From positions 65,816,734 to 65,880,733 of the forward strand of contig CM057462.1 in assembly GCA_030035585.1 (NCBI GenBank): a stretch of DNA of 64,000 nt, read 5' to 3'. Shown one piece after another: positions 10,085 through 23,230 of this stretch. Source of the stretch: Dugong dugon. Taxonomy: Eukaryota; Chordata; Mammalia; Sirenia; Dugongidae. Under the pieces are notes generated by a model. It made no database searches. It had not been told where the DNA came from and worked only from the letters and a program-made list of their open reading frames with translations. A program made the translations under genes and the position numbers. Each line of letters begins with the position of its first letter. Position 1 is the first letter of the stretch.

Positions 10085-11350
10085 AGATTTTGTATGTGTG
10101 AAAATATCTTTATTTTGCCTTTTCATTTAAATAATGGTTTGGCAATGTATGGAATTCTAGGTTCACAATTATTTGCCCTTAGCACTCTAAAGATGCTATT
10201 GCATTGTCTTTTGGCATCTGTTGTTGCTGATGAGAAGTTTACTGTCAGTTCAATTACTGGAACTTTGTAGATAAGCTATCTTTTCTGTCTGGTGGCTTTT
10301 AAAATTTCCTCTTTATTTTTGATACTCTACACTACGCTTTGACTACAAGGTGTCTAGATTGTTTTTTTTTTTTTAAAGATATCTTACTAGGCAATCTATG
10401 GACCTTTTAAACTAGAAACTCGTCTTATTTCTGAAAAGCACTTAGTCACTCCAGTATCTCCTTCTGGAACTAACAATACATATGTTGGAGTTTCTCATTC
10501 AATCTTCTGTCTTTTCTTCTTTGTTATTGTTTAATCTATTGTTCTGTGCCTCATTCTGTGAGATTTCCTCAGTTATCTTCTAATTCACTAATTTTCTCTT
10601 CATCTGTATCTAGTCTACTAACCCATCTATTGATTTTTTTATGTCAGTGATTTTAGTTTTCACTTCTAAAATTTTTAGTTATTTTGTTCATATTTGCATG
10701 CTCCTTTCTGTTTCATAAATGCTATTCCTTCATCTTATTGAAGATTTTAACTATATTAAACTTCCTTTCAGATTACTCCATTATCTCTACATACCTAAGT
10801 ATGAATTCTCTTATGAAAGTGATGTCTCTCAAGGTATTGTATTTCCTCTTACGTGTTTTGTAGTTTATCCTTGACATATTTTCTGCAGATTTTCTTGATT
10901 GTGCCCTGGGATGTGGAGGCCTCCCTAAGGGATGATTTCTTACATTCCCATTTGGGAGTGCACCAACTCAAAATCAGCTTTTATATCAGTGTCTTGGCTC
11001 GAGGTTTTTACATGGCATGGATATCAAACCCTGGCCTCACACCCCATGTGGACAGGCTTGAGGTGGCATACTCACAAGGGTACTCTTTCTACCCAAAGCC
11101 AGGTACAGGTGGCTAGCAGGCAGAGATATTTAATCCTGTTCCTGGCAGGCAGTGCTTTCCCAGGCCCTGGCCTTAAGCAGGGAGCCTACTGTAGCCCCTG
11201 CCACTCATGGGGTCTGCAGCTTTGTGTACCATCCCTGCCGGAACTTTGAGCCCTCCCGAGGTGCAGCTTCAACTCCTGCTTACCACCAGGAATTCTCTCT
11301 CATTTCTGGCCCTTAGAGATTGCTCTGTCTTGCTTTTGAGTTTGGGTATA
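10085..11350 (-). mobile_element. Old LINE-1 fragment (antisense)
   Basis: The T-rich stretch with 'ggaattctaggttcacaattatttgcccttagcac' and 'gttgctgatgagaagtttactg' resembles antisense L1M sequence from the ORF1/5' region. Later 'ttctcttcatctgtatctagtctac' and 'attgtgccctgggatgtgg' fit as well. Subfamily and exact ends are uncertain. Confidence 0.55.
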
Positions 11351-12825
11351 TATATTTAGTTTTTAAAAATTACCCAGAATTTATCTTGCATATCTAATAT
11401 TTCAAGGAGGAGGACTTTCAATAAGTGTTTGATCAAGCTTGACCTAGACATCCCCATCAGCTCGCTGAGCCTCCATCCCAGTCACTGAGCCCCTAGCTTC
11501 TCTTTTGAGCTCCTATTCTCCTCCTTAAGCCCCCACCTCCCTTGCCAAGTTTCATTTCTTTTCTGAGCCCCCTTCCCTGCCACTCAATCTTTAATCCCTC
11601 CTACTTGCATCATCTCCGTCTCTGAGGCCTCATCCAGGTTTCTCCCACAGGGGAGTGGGAACATGGAAGCTCTTTTTCATTGCACACTCAGCAACTCAGA
11701 AATGTTCTTCCTCCTCATTTTCCAACCAACCCCACCCTCCCAGTGGCTCTCAAGGAGATCATAGAGTCTACCAGCAGGACACAGTGGTAACTAGAGGTTA
11801 AGGAGGAAGAATCCCGAAGGTGGAGGAGGAAATACACAGGAAGGGATGGCTTTGAACTTCATTTCCACACCCCCTTCTCCCTCTGTGTCTTCTCCTCCGA
11901 CCCTTAGGATCAATGGGGGTCTACTTGTGCTGAGTTCAACAACACTGCTCCCTCCCCACTTGCTGTGGCTCTGAGCTGGCTGCTTGGCATAGGCTGGTGA
12001 CAGCCCAGTGGCACACCCAGATCTAGGGGGAGAGAAACTCCTCCAGCACCTCTCAACTGCTGGGTGGTCTAGGCTTGTCCTTTCTAAGCCACATTGGGAA
12101 AAGGAAGCAGGCCTTCTCTTTCTCTGACACCTCCTCCTCCTGCTCTCGGTGGATGTGGATCCCCAGAGGTCAACAATGCATGATGTGGTGCCATCACCCA
12201 TGAGTACCCTCCACTCCGGTCCCCTCCTAGGAAGCTCACTCAAATAGAGAAGAGCTGCTAGGACCATGAGCACCCTGCACTCCAATCCCCGCCTAGGAAG
12301 CCTGTCCAGATGGAGAAGACCTGCTAGGTCAAGGAAACTGCCACAGCCATCTCCCCCTCACCCCTGCCACTTCGAACATGTGAAGAACAGTAAGATCAAT
12401 GGTTCTTGTTTGTACAGCTCCCTATACAAGTCCTAATTTTTTCATGCATTTCACATTTGGTCCACCCTACCTACAGTAGCCAGGCAAGAGGGGAGAGGTG
12501 GAGTGACTTGCCGAGGTTGCCAGCTAGTCTAGAGGTAGAACCAGGATTGAAAGTTCAGCCATGACTCAGAGTTCAGTGCTTTCTCTGCCCTTGACACTGC
12601 CAACCTCCCTGGGCACTGGGGCCTCCCATGCTGCCCCCCTGAGTGTTGTCCTAGTGAGCCACAGCCTCTGTCCAGCCCTGGCCAGACTCCCTGTTTCCTA
12701 GCGTGCCTTCTGGACCCTTCACTGGACACTTCAGCCTGGTATTTGAGGACGCCTGTTTCTTCCTTGCCAGCCTTGCTCTTCGTCCCCCATGCTAACATCC
12801 TGTCCATCCCACACCCCTCCTACAC

Positions 12826-12844
12826 ACAAACACACACACACACA
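12826..12844 (+). repeat. (CA)n microsatellite
   Basis: A short CA run lies exactly at the 3' limit of the antisense LINE-1 described next. Confidence 0.8.
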
Positions 12845-15088
12845 GTACAGCACAGGGGTTTTCTTTTGGGGTCTATCCTATATGGGGTTCGTTGTGCTTC
12901 TTGGATGGCCAGCTTTTCCTCTTTCATGATATTGGGGAAGTTTTCTGTCAGTAGTTCTTCAATGATCCTCACTGTGTTTTCTGTTTTCTCCCCGTTCTGG
13001 AACTCCGATCACTCGTAAATTTTTGCTTTTGATTGTACCCACATAATTCTCAGGGTATCTTCATTTATCTTCCTTCTTTTTTCTGAGTTTTGCTCAGAGT
13101 TGTAGCCAAGTGTTTTGTCCTCAATTTCGCTGATCCTGTCTTCTACCATTTCAAACCTGCTCCTCAGCCCTTCTATGACACTGTCCATTTCTGAAATCTT
13201 GTTGCTTATCTTTTGGATTTCTAATTGTTTTTGTATGATTTCTAGTTGTGAATTTATTTTGGCATTTTGTTCATGCATTATTTTCCTGAATTCTTCCATT
13301 TTTTTGTCTGTATTTTCCATGAATTTGTCTATTTTTTCCTCATTTTTGTCTGCTTTTTGCTTCAACTCTTGGATAAGTCTGAATATTAGAGATTTGAATT
13401 CCCTATCAGGTAGTTCTAGTGCCTTTTCTTTTACTGGAAAGTCATCTGGTGTTTTATTTTGGATGCCTACTGGAACCATCCTGTCCTGTTTTTGTAAATG
13501 TTTTGATATTGTCTGCTATCTCCGGGGCATTCGGTAGTTATTTTTCTCATTTATTGATCATAGATTTGTTTGTTGCATCCTGCTTTTTTGTTTTATTTGG
13601 TTATGTCTGAGCAGGTGGGCTGTGTGTTCTTTGTTGTTTGCTCTTCTGTGGGCACGATACTTTTCACTTCCTTCTCCAATTGGCAGGGTCACTCAGATAT
13701 GGTACAGCAGGGCAGGTCTAGCTGAAAAGGAGTTGCTGGGATGGGTTGTTTGTGGCACTACAGCCACGCAGGCAGGCCGGTAATCAGTGCAGGGCAGGTT
13801 CTGGTAGGCCGTGCCTGGGCTGCTTGGTGGTGTGATGTTCAGCGCACAGTGCAGGTAGGCAGGATGGAGGGAGTAGATTGTGATGTGTGGAGCTAAGATG
13901 GGTATGGGAGAGAGGAGAGAGGAACAGGAGCCAAAAACATACAAACAAAAAGAGTGCTAGCAGAGCTTGCTGTTGGAGTGGAGAGATGAGAGACTATGAA
14001 ATGGAGAAAAACAAAAAGAAGAAGAAAAGAAGAGAAAAAATGAATAAATAAAAATTAGAAAGAAAAAAGAAAAGAAAGGCTTCCGGGGATCCCACTGGTG
14101 CGGCTGCAGGATCTGGGGAGGTTGCTCCCGGGCTGTGAAGTACAGCCTGGCTAGAAAGGGTAGAGGTGTCACTCAGCACCAGATAAACATGGGACAGGAA
14201 GAGAAGGAAAGTATAAAGCGATGAGAAACTGAGTAATGAAGAAAGACAAAAAGGGAAAACAAAACAAACAACAACAAAAAAAGAACAAGAAACCCCCCCC
14301 CAAAAAAAAAGAAAAAAGAAATGCCCTCAGGGATCCCTCTGTGTGTCTGCGCGATCTGAGGGGGTAGGCCCCAAGCTGCACAGTACTGCCCAGCTAGAAC
14401 GGGCTTCCAATTCGAGAAAAGAAAAAGAAAACAAACAAACAGTCCCAGCAGCATGGCAGCACAAGCCAGGAAGCAGTCTCACATTCGAGTGGCATTTCAC
14501 AGCCTTCCAAGAAGAAGCAAAGACGGCACACAGAGCTAGGTATTTGAAAGAAAGGAAGGTGAGGTGGTGAGAGGTAAGGAAGAAATCTAAAGAAGCGGAA
14601 AAAAGCAACACCAGCAGCCAACAAATGGCAGTGTGGGTGGGTGGAATCCAAGCAGCACTGGGGTGAAGCTGGTGTTTCCTGGCCAAAAGACTGTGGCCGC
14701 AGGAAGCAGAGGAGGCCAAGTGGGGATGAAGAAGGTGGGGGGGGGGGCGGTTAAGGAAAGCATATATCGTTGGTTACTGGTTGTTCTGTCTTCTGCTGGA
14801 AGCCCCATGAAGCTGCTTTCTTGTACGCTCTGTTCGCTGGTCTCTGATAGGAGTCCAAGATGGCAGGTCTGTGCTGCGTTAGCTGATAGGGGACCTCTGC
14901 ACGTATCTCTCTGTTCTCTCTCAGTTTCTTATTCCATTCAGTGCTTGGCTGAGTTCTTTATTTCTTCATTTGATGCTTAGGGTTTCAGGATTGCTGTTTT
15001 CTCTGTTTGGCTTAGTTTTTTGGATCTTTGCTGTGGAGGGATGGTGTGGTGCTTCTGCCTATAGCACCATGTTGCCCAGAAGTCAGCA
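12845..15088 (-). mobile_element. LINE-1, 5' UTR plus partial ORF1 (antisense)
   Basis: Read on the minus strand, the element starts near 15088, has a 1.5-kb 5' UTR, enters an ORF1-like frame at 13479 and stops abruptly near 12845. The 5' UTR shows at least two related GC-rich units (GGATCC at 14331-14336 and again at 14087-14092, about 244 bp apart), separated by A/G-rich spacers, like tandem promoter monomers. The rest of ORF1, ORF2 and the 3' UTR are missing. That is the reverse of usual L1 truncation. Confidence 0.75.
13009..13479 (-). pseudogene. LINE-1 ORF1p remnant
   Basis: The 156-residue frame is rich in K, E, I and N with heptad-like spacing (SEMDSVIEGLRSRFEMVEDRISEIEDK), the coiled-coil region of L1 ORF1p. 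It ends in EKRRKINEDTLRIMW, the usual entry to the RRM domain. After the stop at 13009 the frame shifts: VIGVPE, then ENTVRIIEELLTENFPNIM and IQEAQRTPYRIDPKRK can be read in two other frames. These are well-known ORF1p motifs, so the gene is broken by at least two frameshifts and then cut off. No RNA-chaperone function is possible. Confidence 0.8.
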
Positions 15089-15092
15089 CCAG

Positions 15093-15225
15093 GGTTAAGG
15101 ACTATCCTGGGCAAGTTTCTTCACTTAGGCTCAGTTTCTTGTCTATAAAGTGGGGGTGTTAACAGTACTACCTCACAGGGTTGTTGTGATGCTGAAATAG
15201 ACAATGCAAGTAAAGCTTCCTGCAC
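15093..15225 (+). mobile_element. MIR SINE remnant
   Basis: Sense MIR blocks: 'cctgggcaagtttcttcacttaggctcag', then 'ctacctcacagggttgttgtgatgctgaaat'. It abuts the 5' end of the antisense L1. Confidence 0.65.
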
Positions 15226-15239
15226 AAGTCACCGTATTG

Positions 15240-15307
15240 GGTGGTTTTGAACCACCAACATTTTGGCTAGCAGCCGAGAGCTTCACCATTGAGCCACCAG
15301 GGCTCCT
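15240..15307 (-). mobile_element. AfroSINE head fragment (antisense)
   Basis: Only the 5' half survives: 'ttttgaaccaccaacattttggctagcagcc' to 'gagccaccagggctcc'. Confidence 0.8.
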
Positions 15308-18300
15308 TCATTAATAATAGCAGCAGGCATTATCAGTTGTACTTCTCCACTTCTCTAAGTCCTCCCCACCCTTCAAAGTTCAGCTCAAGTCCCAACCCTG
15401 TCCCCAAGAAGGTGCCCTCTCTCATTGCCTATGGAGAGTTCTCTCTCCTCTGACCTCCAGAAGCCCTGAGAGCAGGAAGTGAAGGGGGTGCTTCTGGGAT
15501 GTAGGCAGGGAAGAGGCCAGGGACCCTGATCCCCACCCCAGTTCTACCAGAGCACCTCTGCTCCAAGGGTTTTTACACAGTGGGGTGCCACTTTATGATT
15601 CTGTCTGTAAAAAGGATTCTATTGCTAAGTCTGAATATCATGGACTTAAGCTACCCCCTCCCACTCCAGGAAAGGAATCTGAGCCCTTGGTTGACATGAG
15701 GTCACACTGAGAGTCAATGACAGGCCTGAACCTGGCTCCAGGGACCCAGATCTCAGCCCCTTCCCCTTCCAGACCTCACTCCTTTCAGACCTGGGGGCCT
15801 CCGTCCCTGGCAGAAGTGAGTCCTAGAGAACAAGGACTGGGCTATCTAGGGGTCCGCTAAGCCCCCAGCACTGATCCCAGGACCCAGCGCACAGTAGGTG
15901 GGTGTCAGAGGGGTGACAGGAAAGGTCACAGACAGTTCTGGGGTCACCAACTGGCTGTGCATCCTTCGACAAGCCCCTGCACCTCTCTGAGCTCAGCTTT
16001 CTCACACACAAAGCGTTGCTGTCTGTCCCACAGGGGACAGGGCTGGCACACAATGGGTGCTTGACAAATGGGAGCTTTCTCACTGCCCCCCTTCCTCTCA
16101 AATCAATACTTGCTCCATTGATGGATGCTGGTGACAGTGATGAATTACAGGAGATCTTGGAGTCCTGCCCCTTTCTCACTGGACAGAGTGGGGAAGGGAC
16201 TTGCCCAGGGTGTGCAGTGGGTGAGTCTGGGCAGAGCGGGGAAATGTTGGCAGTGCTACCAGGGAGTGAGGTGGGGAGAGTGGGTAGGAAGGAAGTTTCT
16301 GAGGGTGGGGTGAAGGGAACAGGTGGGAGAGAGGGAGGGAGAAGGGTGGGGAACCACAGCACCCTGCCCCCCTCCAGTGGAGGGGCTGAACTAAAGGAGC
16401 CCAAGACAGCTGTTTGCTCAGAAAAATGTCTTAATCACTAAAGGCTGCGGTGGGGAAAGTCCATCCTCCCAGTCACGTCCTGGGAATCTGGATAGGGGCA
16501 GGAAGGCCCCTGGGTGACCCTTAGATTGGCCACCTGTCCTCTTTGAACTGGACTTTCTCCTCTGCCTCCTCCACTCCCCCTACCCCAACACCAACTAAAC
16601 TTTGCTTAATGCCTCCTGGAACTATCTCCTCCATCCCCCTGCCCCTGGAGAAGAGTTCTGTGTCTCTCCACTTTGAAAAGCAGTATGCCTGCCCCTCCAT
16701 TACACCTACACCTGCAGGAAAACCGGCCTCTGTGGCCTATGGAAGTTCTTGAGATCTAACTCCTATCCCTCTAGCTGCAACCACAGCCCCTTTCCTCCTT
16801 CTGCTGCCTTTGAAGAAGTAATCTGGAGCTGGATTTGGGAAAATGAGAGACCCTCTCCCCACATGAGGGCCCCTCACAGGGAGGGGAAGGAACCTTTGCA
16901 GTCCCCCACATGGGGCTCCCTGGAGAAAAGAAGCTCGGGGTCCAGGGGTGATGCTATGCTTGAGGATGAAATTTCCCAGAACAGACCAATTTCAGATATT
17001 CTGGGTGTTGATAAGGGCAGCCTGGGTTCGAGTTCCTGTTCTCTTCACACAAGAGGAGCCTCAGAAAGACCCCAGGAAACATCACAACCACTTTCCCTGC
17101 AGGTGGGACCTTGGGCAAAGCCTCTGTACCACTCACTGCCCCCAGACCTTAGTCTGCCCCCAAGATCCCTGGTTGACAAGGCCCAAACAGGCAGTACCAC
17201 CTATCTGGGGGGTGCCAGTCTCAGTTTATAACGAGAGGCTGGATTAGCCCAGCCCTTGCATTGCACACAGAGCCAGGCCCTGGGCTTCCAGCTGCCAGGC
17301 CGGGGCTGGGGCATCACCTGCTCAGGGGTACCAGGCTCTGGTTCTGGGCACACCTGGAGCCAAGAGCAACCTTGGAGATCCAGGTCAGACCCCAGAAGGC
17401 ATCCCTAGCTAGGCAGTGGGGAAGGGTCACTGTGGGGGTAGAGGCACTCCCCACAGCCCCTTCCCTGCCCACCACAGCCCTGCCTCCCTCCCTCCCCCAC
17501 CGGCGCTCAGCAGATCAATGCTGCCTTTGCTGACAGCTGAGAATCGAGCTCTCCTTCCCGCCCCCTTCTCCTCCCCTCCCGCTCGCTCTGCTCCATCCCC
17601 CGAGATCCTCCCGGAGGAACCGGGAAGAGTTTGCTGCGGAAGCGCTTCACCCTGGGCAGGGCCTGTGGAGAGAGCGGCTTGTGTGGCCGCTGGTTTTGGC
17701 CGAGAAGGAGGAAAGGAGGATCCGAAAACCCAAATTACCACCCCCTGCAGGGCTGGGAGGGCTAAAGGGAAAGGGCCGCCCCCTACAGCTAGAGATGGAA
17801 GTCAGGTACTAAGAACTTTCCAGAGGAGAGCGTGGTCTCCCCTTTTCTGGGTGGGTTTCTGTGGGCGTTTGGGGATGGGGTGTCCTATCCCCAACGCTGG
17901 TTCAGAGTTCACCTCCCAACACCCCATCTGCCCTGAACCTGACTGGCCTGGGAGTGAGGCAAGTAGGGGCTTCAGCTTGGGTAGGCGGGGAGCAGGTCCC
18001 CTCCATCAGGGGAGACCCCTATTTGGGCAAGTGGCCTAACTGGAGGGCTCTTCCCCCATCGTGGAGAAGAGAAGCTCAGGGGTCGGTGGAGGGAGGAAAA
18101 ACTGACACAACTGAGACCCACTGCCCTGCACATACCCTGACACCACCCCGTAGCCCTTGGGCACCAGGCTTTTCAGGCAAGCGCAGGCTACCTTCAGCTG
18201 CCTACCCAGCCACACACGCTTAACACACCCTGCAAAACGAGCAAAGGGCATAATCCCGCCGGGGTACACCACACAGCGTGCCACGGACTCCGCACCTCCA

Positions 18301-18752
18301 TCTTCATACCCATCCACAGCGCACCCACGCCCCCCACCTTCACTGACTCGATCCCCACCACATCGCACCGCCGCAGCCACTCACTCGGCACACACAACTA
18401 GACACCTCTCCAACCATTCACACCTAAACTCCACAGGACACCGTGACCATTCCCGACCGCGGCCAAGACTCCACACTCCACGCCCAGCTTTGCACAACTA
18501 CACACGAGGTGTCCCACCCCAACCTGGCCTTCAGGTACACCCCCTCACGATGCTCCACGCAGCCGCGCCCGATACTTGCACAAGCCCAGCCTCCCGACCC
18601 CTCGCTCTGCCCCAGCGGGCCGCCGCCACGCGGTCCGGGCCGGGCACCGACTTGGCCGCCGGTGCACCCTGCCCGGCCGCCTTCTCCGCGCCGGTCCCCT
18701 CCCTCCTCCTGGCCTCGCTCGCCGGCTCCCTCCCGATTTGGGAAGGCGGCCG

Positions 18753-18778
18753 CGGGGCGGGCGGGGGCGGGGCGGGGG
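18753..18778 (+). promoter_or_regulatory. Clustered GC boxes (Sp/KLF type)
   Basis: The run 'cggggcgggcgggggcggggcggggg' contains several overlapping GGGCGG motifs about 310 bp before the KCNQ4 start codon, typical of TATA-less CpG promoters. Confidence 0.65.
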
Positions 18779-18968
18779 AGGGTGACATGTGAGCGGCGCG
18801 CCAGCGGCAGGTGGAAAGGCGAGCGGCATGGAGCGCGTAATAAGAGAGTTGGAGTCGGAAAGAGCCGCCCCAGTTGCCGGGGAAGCGGGCGGTCAGTTCG
18901 GGCTCCGGCGGCCCCCAGGCTCGGAGCGCCCACCCGAGGCCCTGGCTCGGCCACGGTTCGGCCCCTAG

Positions 18969-19403
<435 letters not shown>

Positions 19404-22400
19404 TGAGTTTGCGACCCCTCGCCCCTGCGCTCCCACCCGCACTGCCCTAGCCCGAACGTGGGCTCCCTGGAGACGATGCCCCGCCCTAGGTCCGCCTTCT
19501 ACCCTCCACCCCATAATGGGCCCCCACTTCTCTCCCCGAAGGCGTGAGACGTATTTCTGATCCTCTGGGCCTGACCCTAACCTCTGACCCCTGTTTGACC
19601 TGGCTTATTATCCCCCCCTACCTCAGCTCCTCGTTTCCGTCCTGGTCTCCAACCCTTGCTCTCTGTCCAGGTACCCCCACCATCCAGCGTTTTACCCCCC
19701 ATCCTCGCCCTAAAGACTGGAACCGCTAAAGTGGGGCTCCCCTTTCTTTCTTCCCGCCTCTGCTTCCCTGTATCCCAAACAAAAAGAAGTCCCCACTCAC
19801 TCTGTCACTTCCTCCCCAGCTCTGTAGCTACCTCATGATGGGCTCCCACCTGCCAGCCCCTTGGGGATGGCCCCCACCCCAGTCAAGGGCTGGCTTCTGA
19901 CTGTAGGTGTTTCAGGTCCTCTCAGCCCACCTGGGCCCTGACACTGTGTGCTCTGCGACTTTATCTGTATCTTCACTCTGTCTTCCCTTCCACCCTCAAC
20001 TTCCCCAGGCGCAGCCGGCCTCCCTGCTTGCCTGCCCAGCTTGCTGGCCGGTTTCGCCAGGCCTGGCTCTGGGCACAGGGGAAAAAGAAAGAGGAGAGGA
20101 GTAGATTTGGAAACAGTGACACTCGCCAGGCTCCTACAACTTTCAAAAACACTGACCCCTCTTGGATGTAAAGAATGAATTTTGGCAGCTCACAGCTGTG
20201 TCTTGCGGGATGGCCTGGCCCAGCCAGGAACATGAGAGGCCCTGTGGATATCAATTAAAGGGCTGGGCCTGGCGCTGGGACGCTTGGAGGTACTCGAGAG
20301 AGCCCTCTGCTCCCTGGAAAATATGCTGCTAATCCCTCCCTGTCGCCCCCAGAGATGGGACTCTGGTCTTGCGGTCTCCTGGGTGGCCACGTGCCTGTCC
20401 AACTGGATGTCCAGCAGTCTTTTTGCCTGTCCCTTTGCCAGGCTGAGTTTCCATCTATGTGTGAGTTGGCCCGTCTGCTCATCTCTTAACTCACCTGCTT
20501 CTGCTTGCCCGTTTCCATCCCTCTGATGCTCTGTCTAGTTACCTGTGTGCCCATCTGTCCATCTGTCTATCCACCTGCCCACCTGATAGTCTCACTCTGC
20601 TTCTGCTTGTCCGTTTTCACCTGCCTTTTGGTCTGCCTGCCCCTCTGGTACCTGCTTGCCTGCCTCTGCCCTGTCTGAACTGGTCCCAGGGAATTTCCCA
20701 GGTGAAGGGGAGGGGGCTGCTGGCACAGGAGCCCCCCTGACCACAGGGACAGTTTGAGGAAGGAAACGCTTTCAGTCATTAAGCACCTGGGGGCAGCAGC
20801 CTTGACTTTGTGCAGAGACTCTGCTGGGCTAGGCTGGAGGCAGAGTTGAGATTGCTCAGAACATGAGGTCAGGCTTTGAGTTAGGGTTCAGGGTTAGGGA
20901 TAGCCCTCCCTGCCACCTCCCCTCCCCCCACCCCATATCCATTGGGAGGGCCTGGGATGAATACTTAATCACTGCAGAGAGAACTGCTTGGAGTGGTGTG
21001 AGTTCAGTGCTGGGGTACAAGGGACCGTGGAGTGAGGGTGAAAGGCAGGGCTGTTAATTATGAGTGGATGTATTGTGGTGCCCTTGGCCACACAGCCCCT
21101 TGACCACCCAAGGAGGGGGAGACACTCTGCATGGAGCTGCCACACCCTCCGTGGACTCCTCTTGGGAGGTGACTTTTCCAAGGCATAGCTGGGCCTGGGG
21201 AAGCCACTAGGAGGTAGGAGTCCTTAGCCTCCAGGCCTGGTCTCTAAGCCCTCATGAGAGTCACTGGAGTTGAAGGACCCACTGCCTGTTCCATGGTCAG
21301 CCACTAGTGTCACCTCCTCCGGAAGGGCCTTCCATTCCTCTCCCGGAGCTAAATCCACTGGCACCTTTGCCCCACATCCCGCACTTTCCAGATGCCAGGA
21401 ATGCCCTGGCCAGCGGCGGCGTCTCCTGACCACTTGTCCCCAGGAGCCCAGGGCTGAGACATCTCTCAAGAGCTCTGGAGAAGGAAATGCAATGTGAAAA
21501 TGGCCAGAGGTTTACAGATCTCAGGGAATTGATCATCCACCTTAGAAATCAAAGGGGACCAAAGGGTCAGGAGCCTCACCTCTTGCATTCTGTGCGAACT
21601 TGGGCTGATTGCTGGGCCTCTCTGAGCTTTAGATCACAAGGCTGTCACAGAGGTTGGAAACCCCAACCTTGCGGGCCCTCCCTCTTGTATGAAGTAATGG
21701 GTGGGAAAGAGTGTGTGGTAAGCTGCAACGGCTGGCCTATCTGAGTGTGAGAGATGGTTATTATTATTGGGGCTGAGGGAGGGGGCCTGTGCAGAGCTCT
21801 CTCCTGTTCTTGAGGAGCTCCAGATGTGGGATTTCTCAGTCACTCACTGCAGGGTGTTGTGGGTGTTCTTGCCAGGAAGTGCTTTCTGCTGTTGGACTTC
21901 CATCCCTATTGCTGCCCTTTTGGTCAAATCCTTTCTCCCATTCTCCAGTCTCTCTCAGAGGCAGCCCCAGTGCTGGGGAGTCCAGTGTGTGCGGTTAGGT
22001 AGGACCCCCTTCCCAGACACTCGGGTGGTGGTGGTGGTGGGGCCATAGGAAGAGCCTGGGGGAGAGGGGCTCAGGAAGGAGGGAGTTGGGGTGAGCCATG
22101 TCCATCTGCTCCAGGAGACACCTCCTTTACACCCATCAGCCAGGTCCCTTTGGACCCCACATAGAACCTGCACATTTTCTGGCATCCAGAGGAGGGTATG
22201 CCCAAACAACAAGCCGCAATTCGACCCCTCCTGTCAGCAGCTGGGGCCCCTGAGAAGTGGGAACTGCTGACTCCTGACTTCTCTTTATTGAGATCCAGAA
22301 TGAGGGATCGCTGGGCCCCTCTCTAAGCTCCCCCTCTTTTCTCTAGGCCCTTGGTCCTGTCACCAAGCCCCTGTCCCCCACGCTGCACCCCATCCCTGTT

Positions 22401-23044
22401 TAAGCATTCAACCCTTCACAAGCCCCCCTCTCTGATTTTAAGAGACACCCCATCACTGCCCACCCTGCTCTCAGAGCCCTTTGGGTAATGCCCACCCCCT
22501 TACCGCACCCTCTGTAAGGCCACACCAGCCTCCCTTATGAAATTAGAGGGCCCATCTCCATCCATTCTCCCCAAGCCATTGTGAGACGCTTGCTGCTCCC
22601 AGCCCCCAGCTGCCCAGCAAACTTTCTCTATGTGAAGGTTTATAGCTCTGTAAACATCCTCCGGCAGTCTCATCCCTGGGGTCAGAAACTGTGGGAATGA
22701 TGAGGGGAAGAGGTGGCAGCTGCTCCTGGGGCCCTCAGGCTCCTAACCCTGGTGTCTCGAAGCTGCCCACCCCGACTGACCATCGCCTGGGTTGGAAATA
22801 GTCCCAATGAAGGCTACCCAGAACCCTCAGGGAACCCTGCTAAAATGGTCCTCACATGTTGACAGCTCCATTTTGCTTATGAGAAAACTGAGGCTCTGGA
22901 GACCAAAGTCATATAGTAAATTAGTTGCAGATGCAAGACCAGACCCCAACACTCCTAACTGCCTGTCCAGGACTCTTCCCTTTGCTCCCTGCGGCCGCCT
23001 GGCTTGGTTTTTGGATTTCAAACTGAAATTTATGATTGTGTGTG

Positions 23045-23230
23045 GAGCACCCTGCAGAGTGCCAGGCACTGTGCTAAGCACTCTCTATAAACCACTCTCA
23101 CTGCAGCCTCAACCACCCCTGGAGGGGGTACTGATAGCCTCCTCATTTGACAGATGAGGAAACTGAGGCTTGGGAGAGGTCACCAGTTAACATGGGAGAG
23201 CCTCAGCCAGAGCTAGGTCTAACTCCAAGC
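23045..23230 (-). mobile_element. MIR SINE remnant
   Basis: Antisense MIR: 'agtgccaggcactgtgctaagcac', then 'tttgacagatgaggaaactgaggcttgg'. A second such core lies just upstream at about 22855-22985. Confidence 0.7.

Larger units (their letters stand above)
4241..18400. other. NFYC-KCNQ4 intergenic region
   Basis: No gene is recognised in these 14 kb. Open frames here are short, lack splice context and fall in repeats or GC-rich sequence. Contents: AfroSINEs (4881-7994, 15240), an RTE LINE (8743-9382), two antisense L1 pieces (about 10085-11350 and 12845-15088), MIR remnants and one CTCF-like motif (7108-7121). Nothing distinctive is seen at 11350-12800 or 15310-17500, apart from pyrimidine-rich and mildly GC-rich unique sequence. 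Confidence 0.7.

Noticed and set aside
11791-12285. 164-codon minus-strand frame in the intergenic region
   Set aside because: No domain or family resemblance, and the sequence around it shows no exon signals.
13115-13537. 140-codon plus-strand frame (Ser/Ile/Phe-rich)
   Set aside because: It is the reverse strand of the LINE-1 ORF1 coiled-coil region.
15823-16404. 193-codon minus-strand frame upstream of KCNQ4
   Set aside because: Low-complexity Pro/Ser content, no recognisable domain and no splice or poly(A) context; likely chance.
22649-22659. TGTAAACATCC, identical to the 5' end of miR-30 family members
   Set aside because: The flanking sequence does not continue like miR-30 and has no complementary 3' arm, so no hairpin. 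The real miR-30e/30c-1 host intron in NFYC lies upstream of the window.
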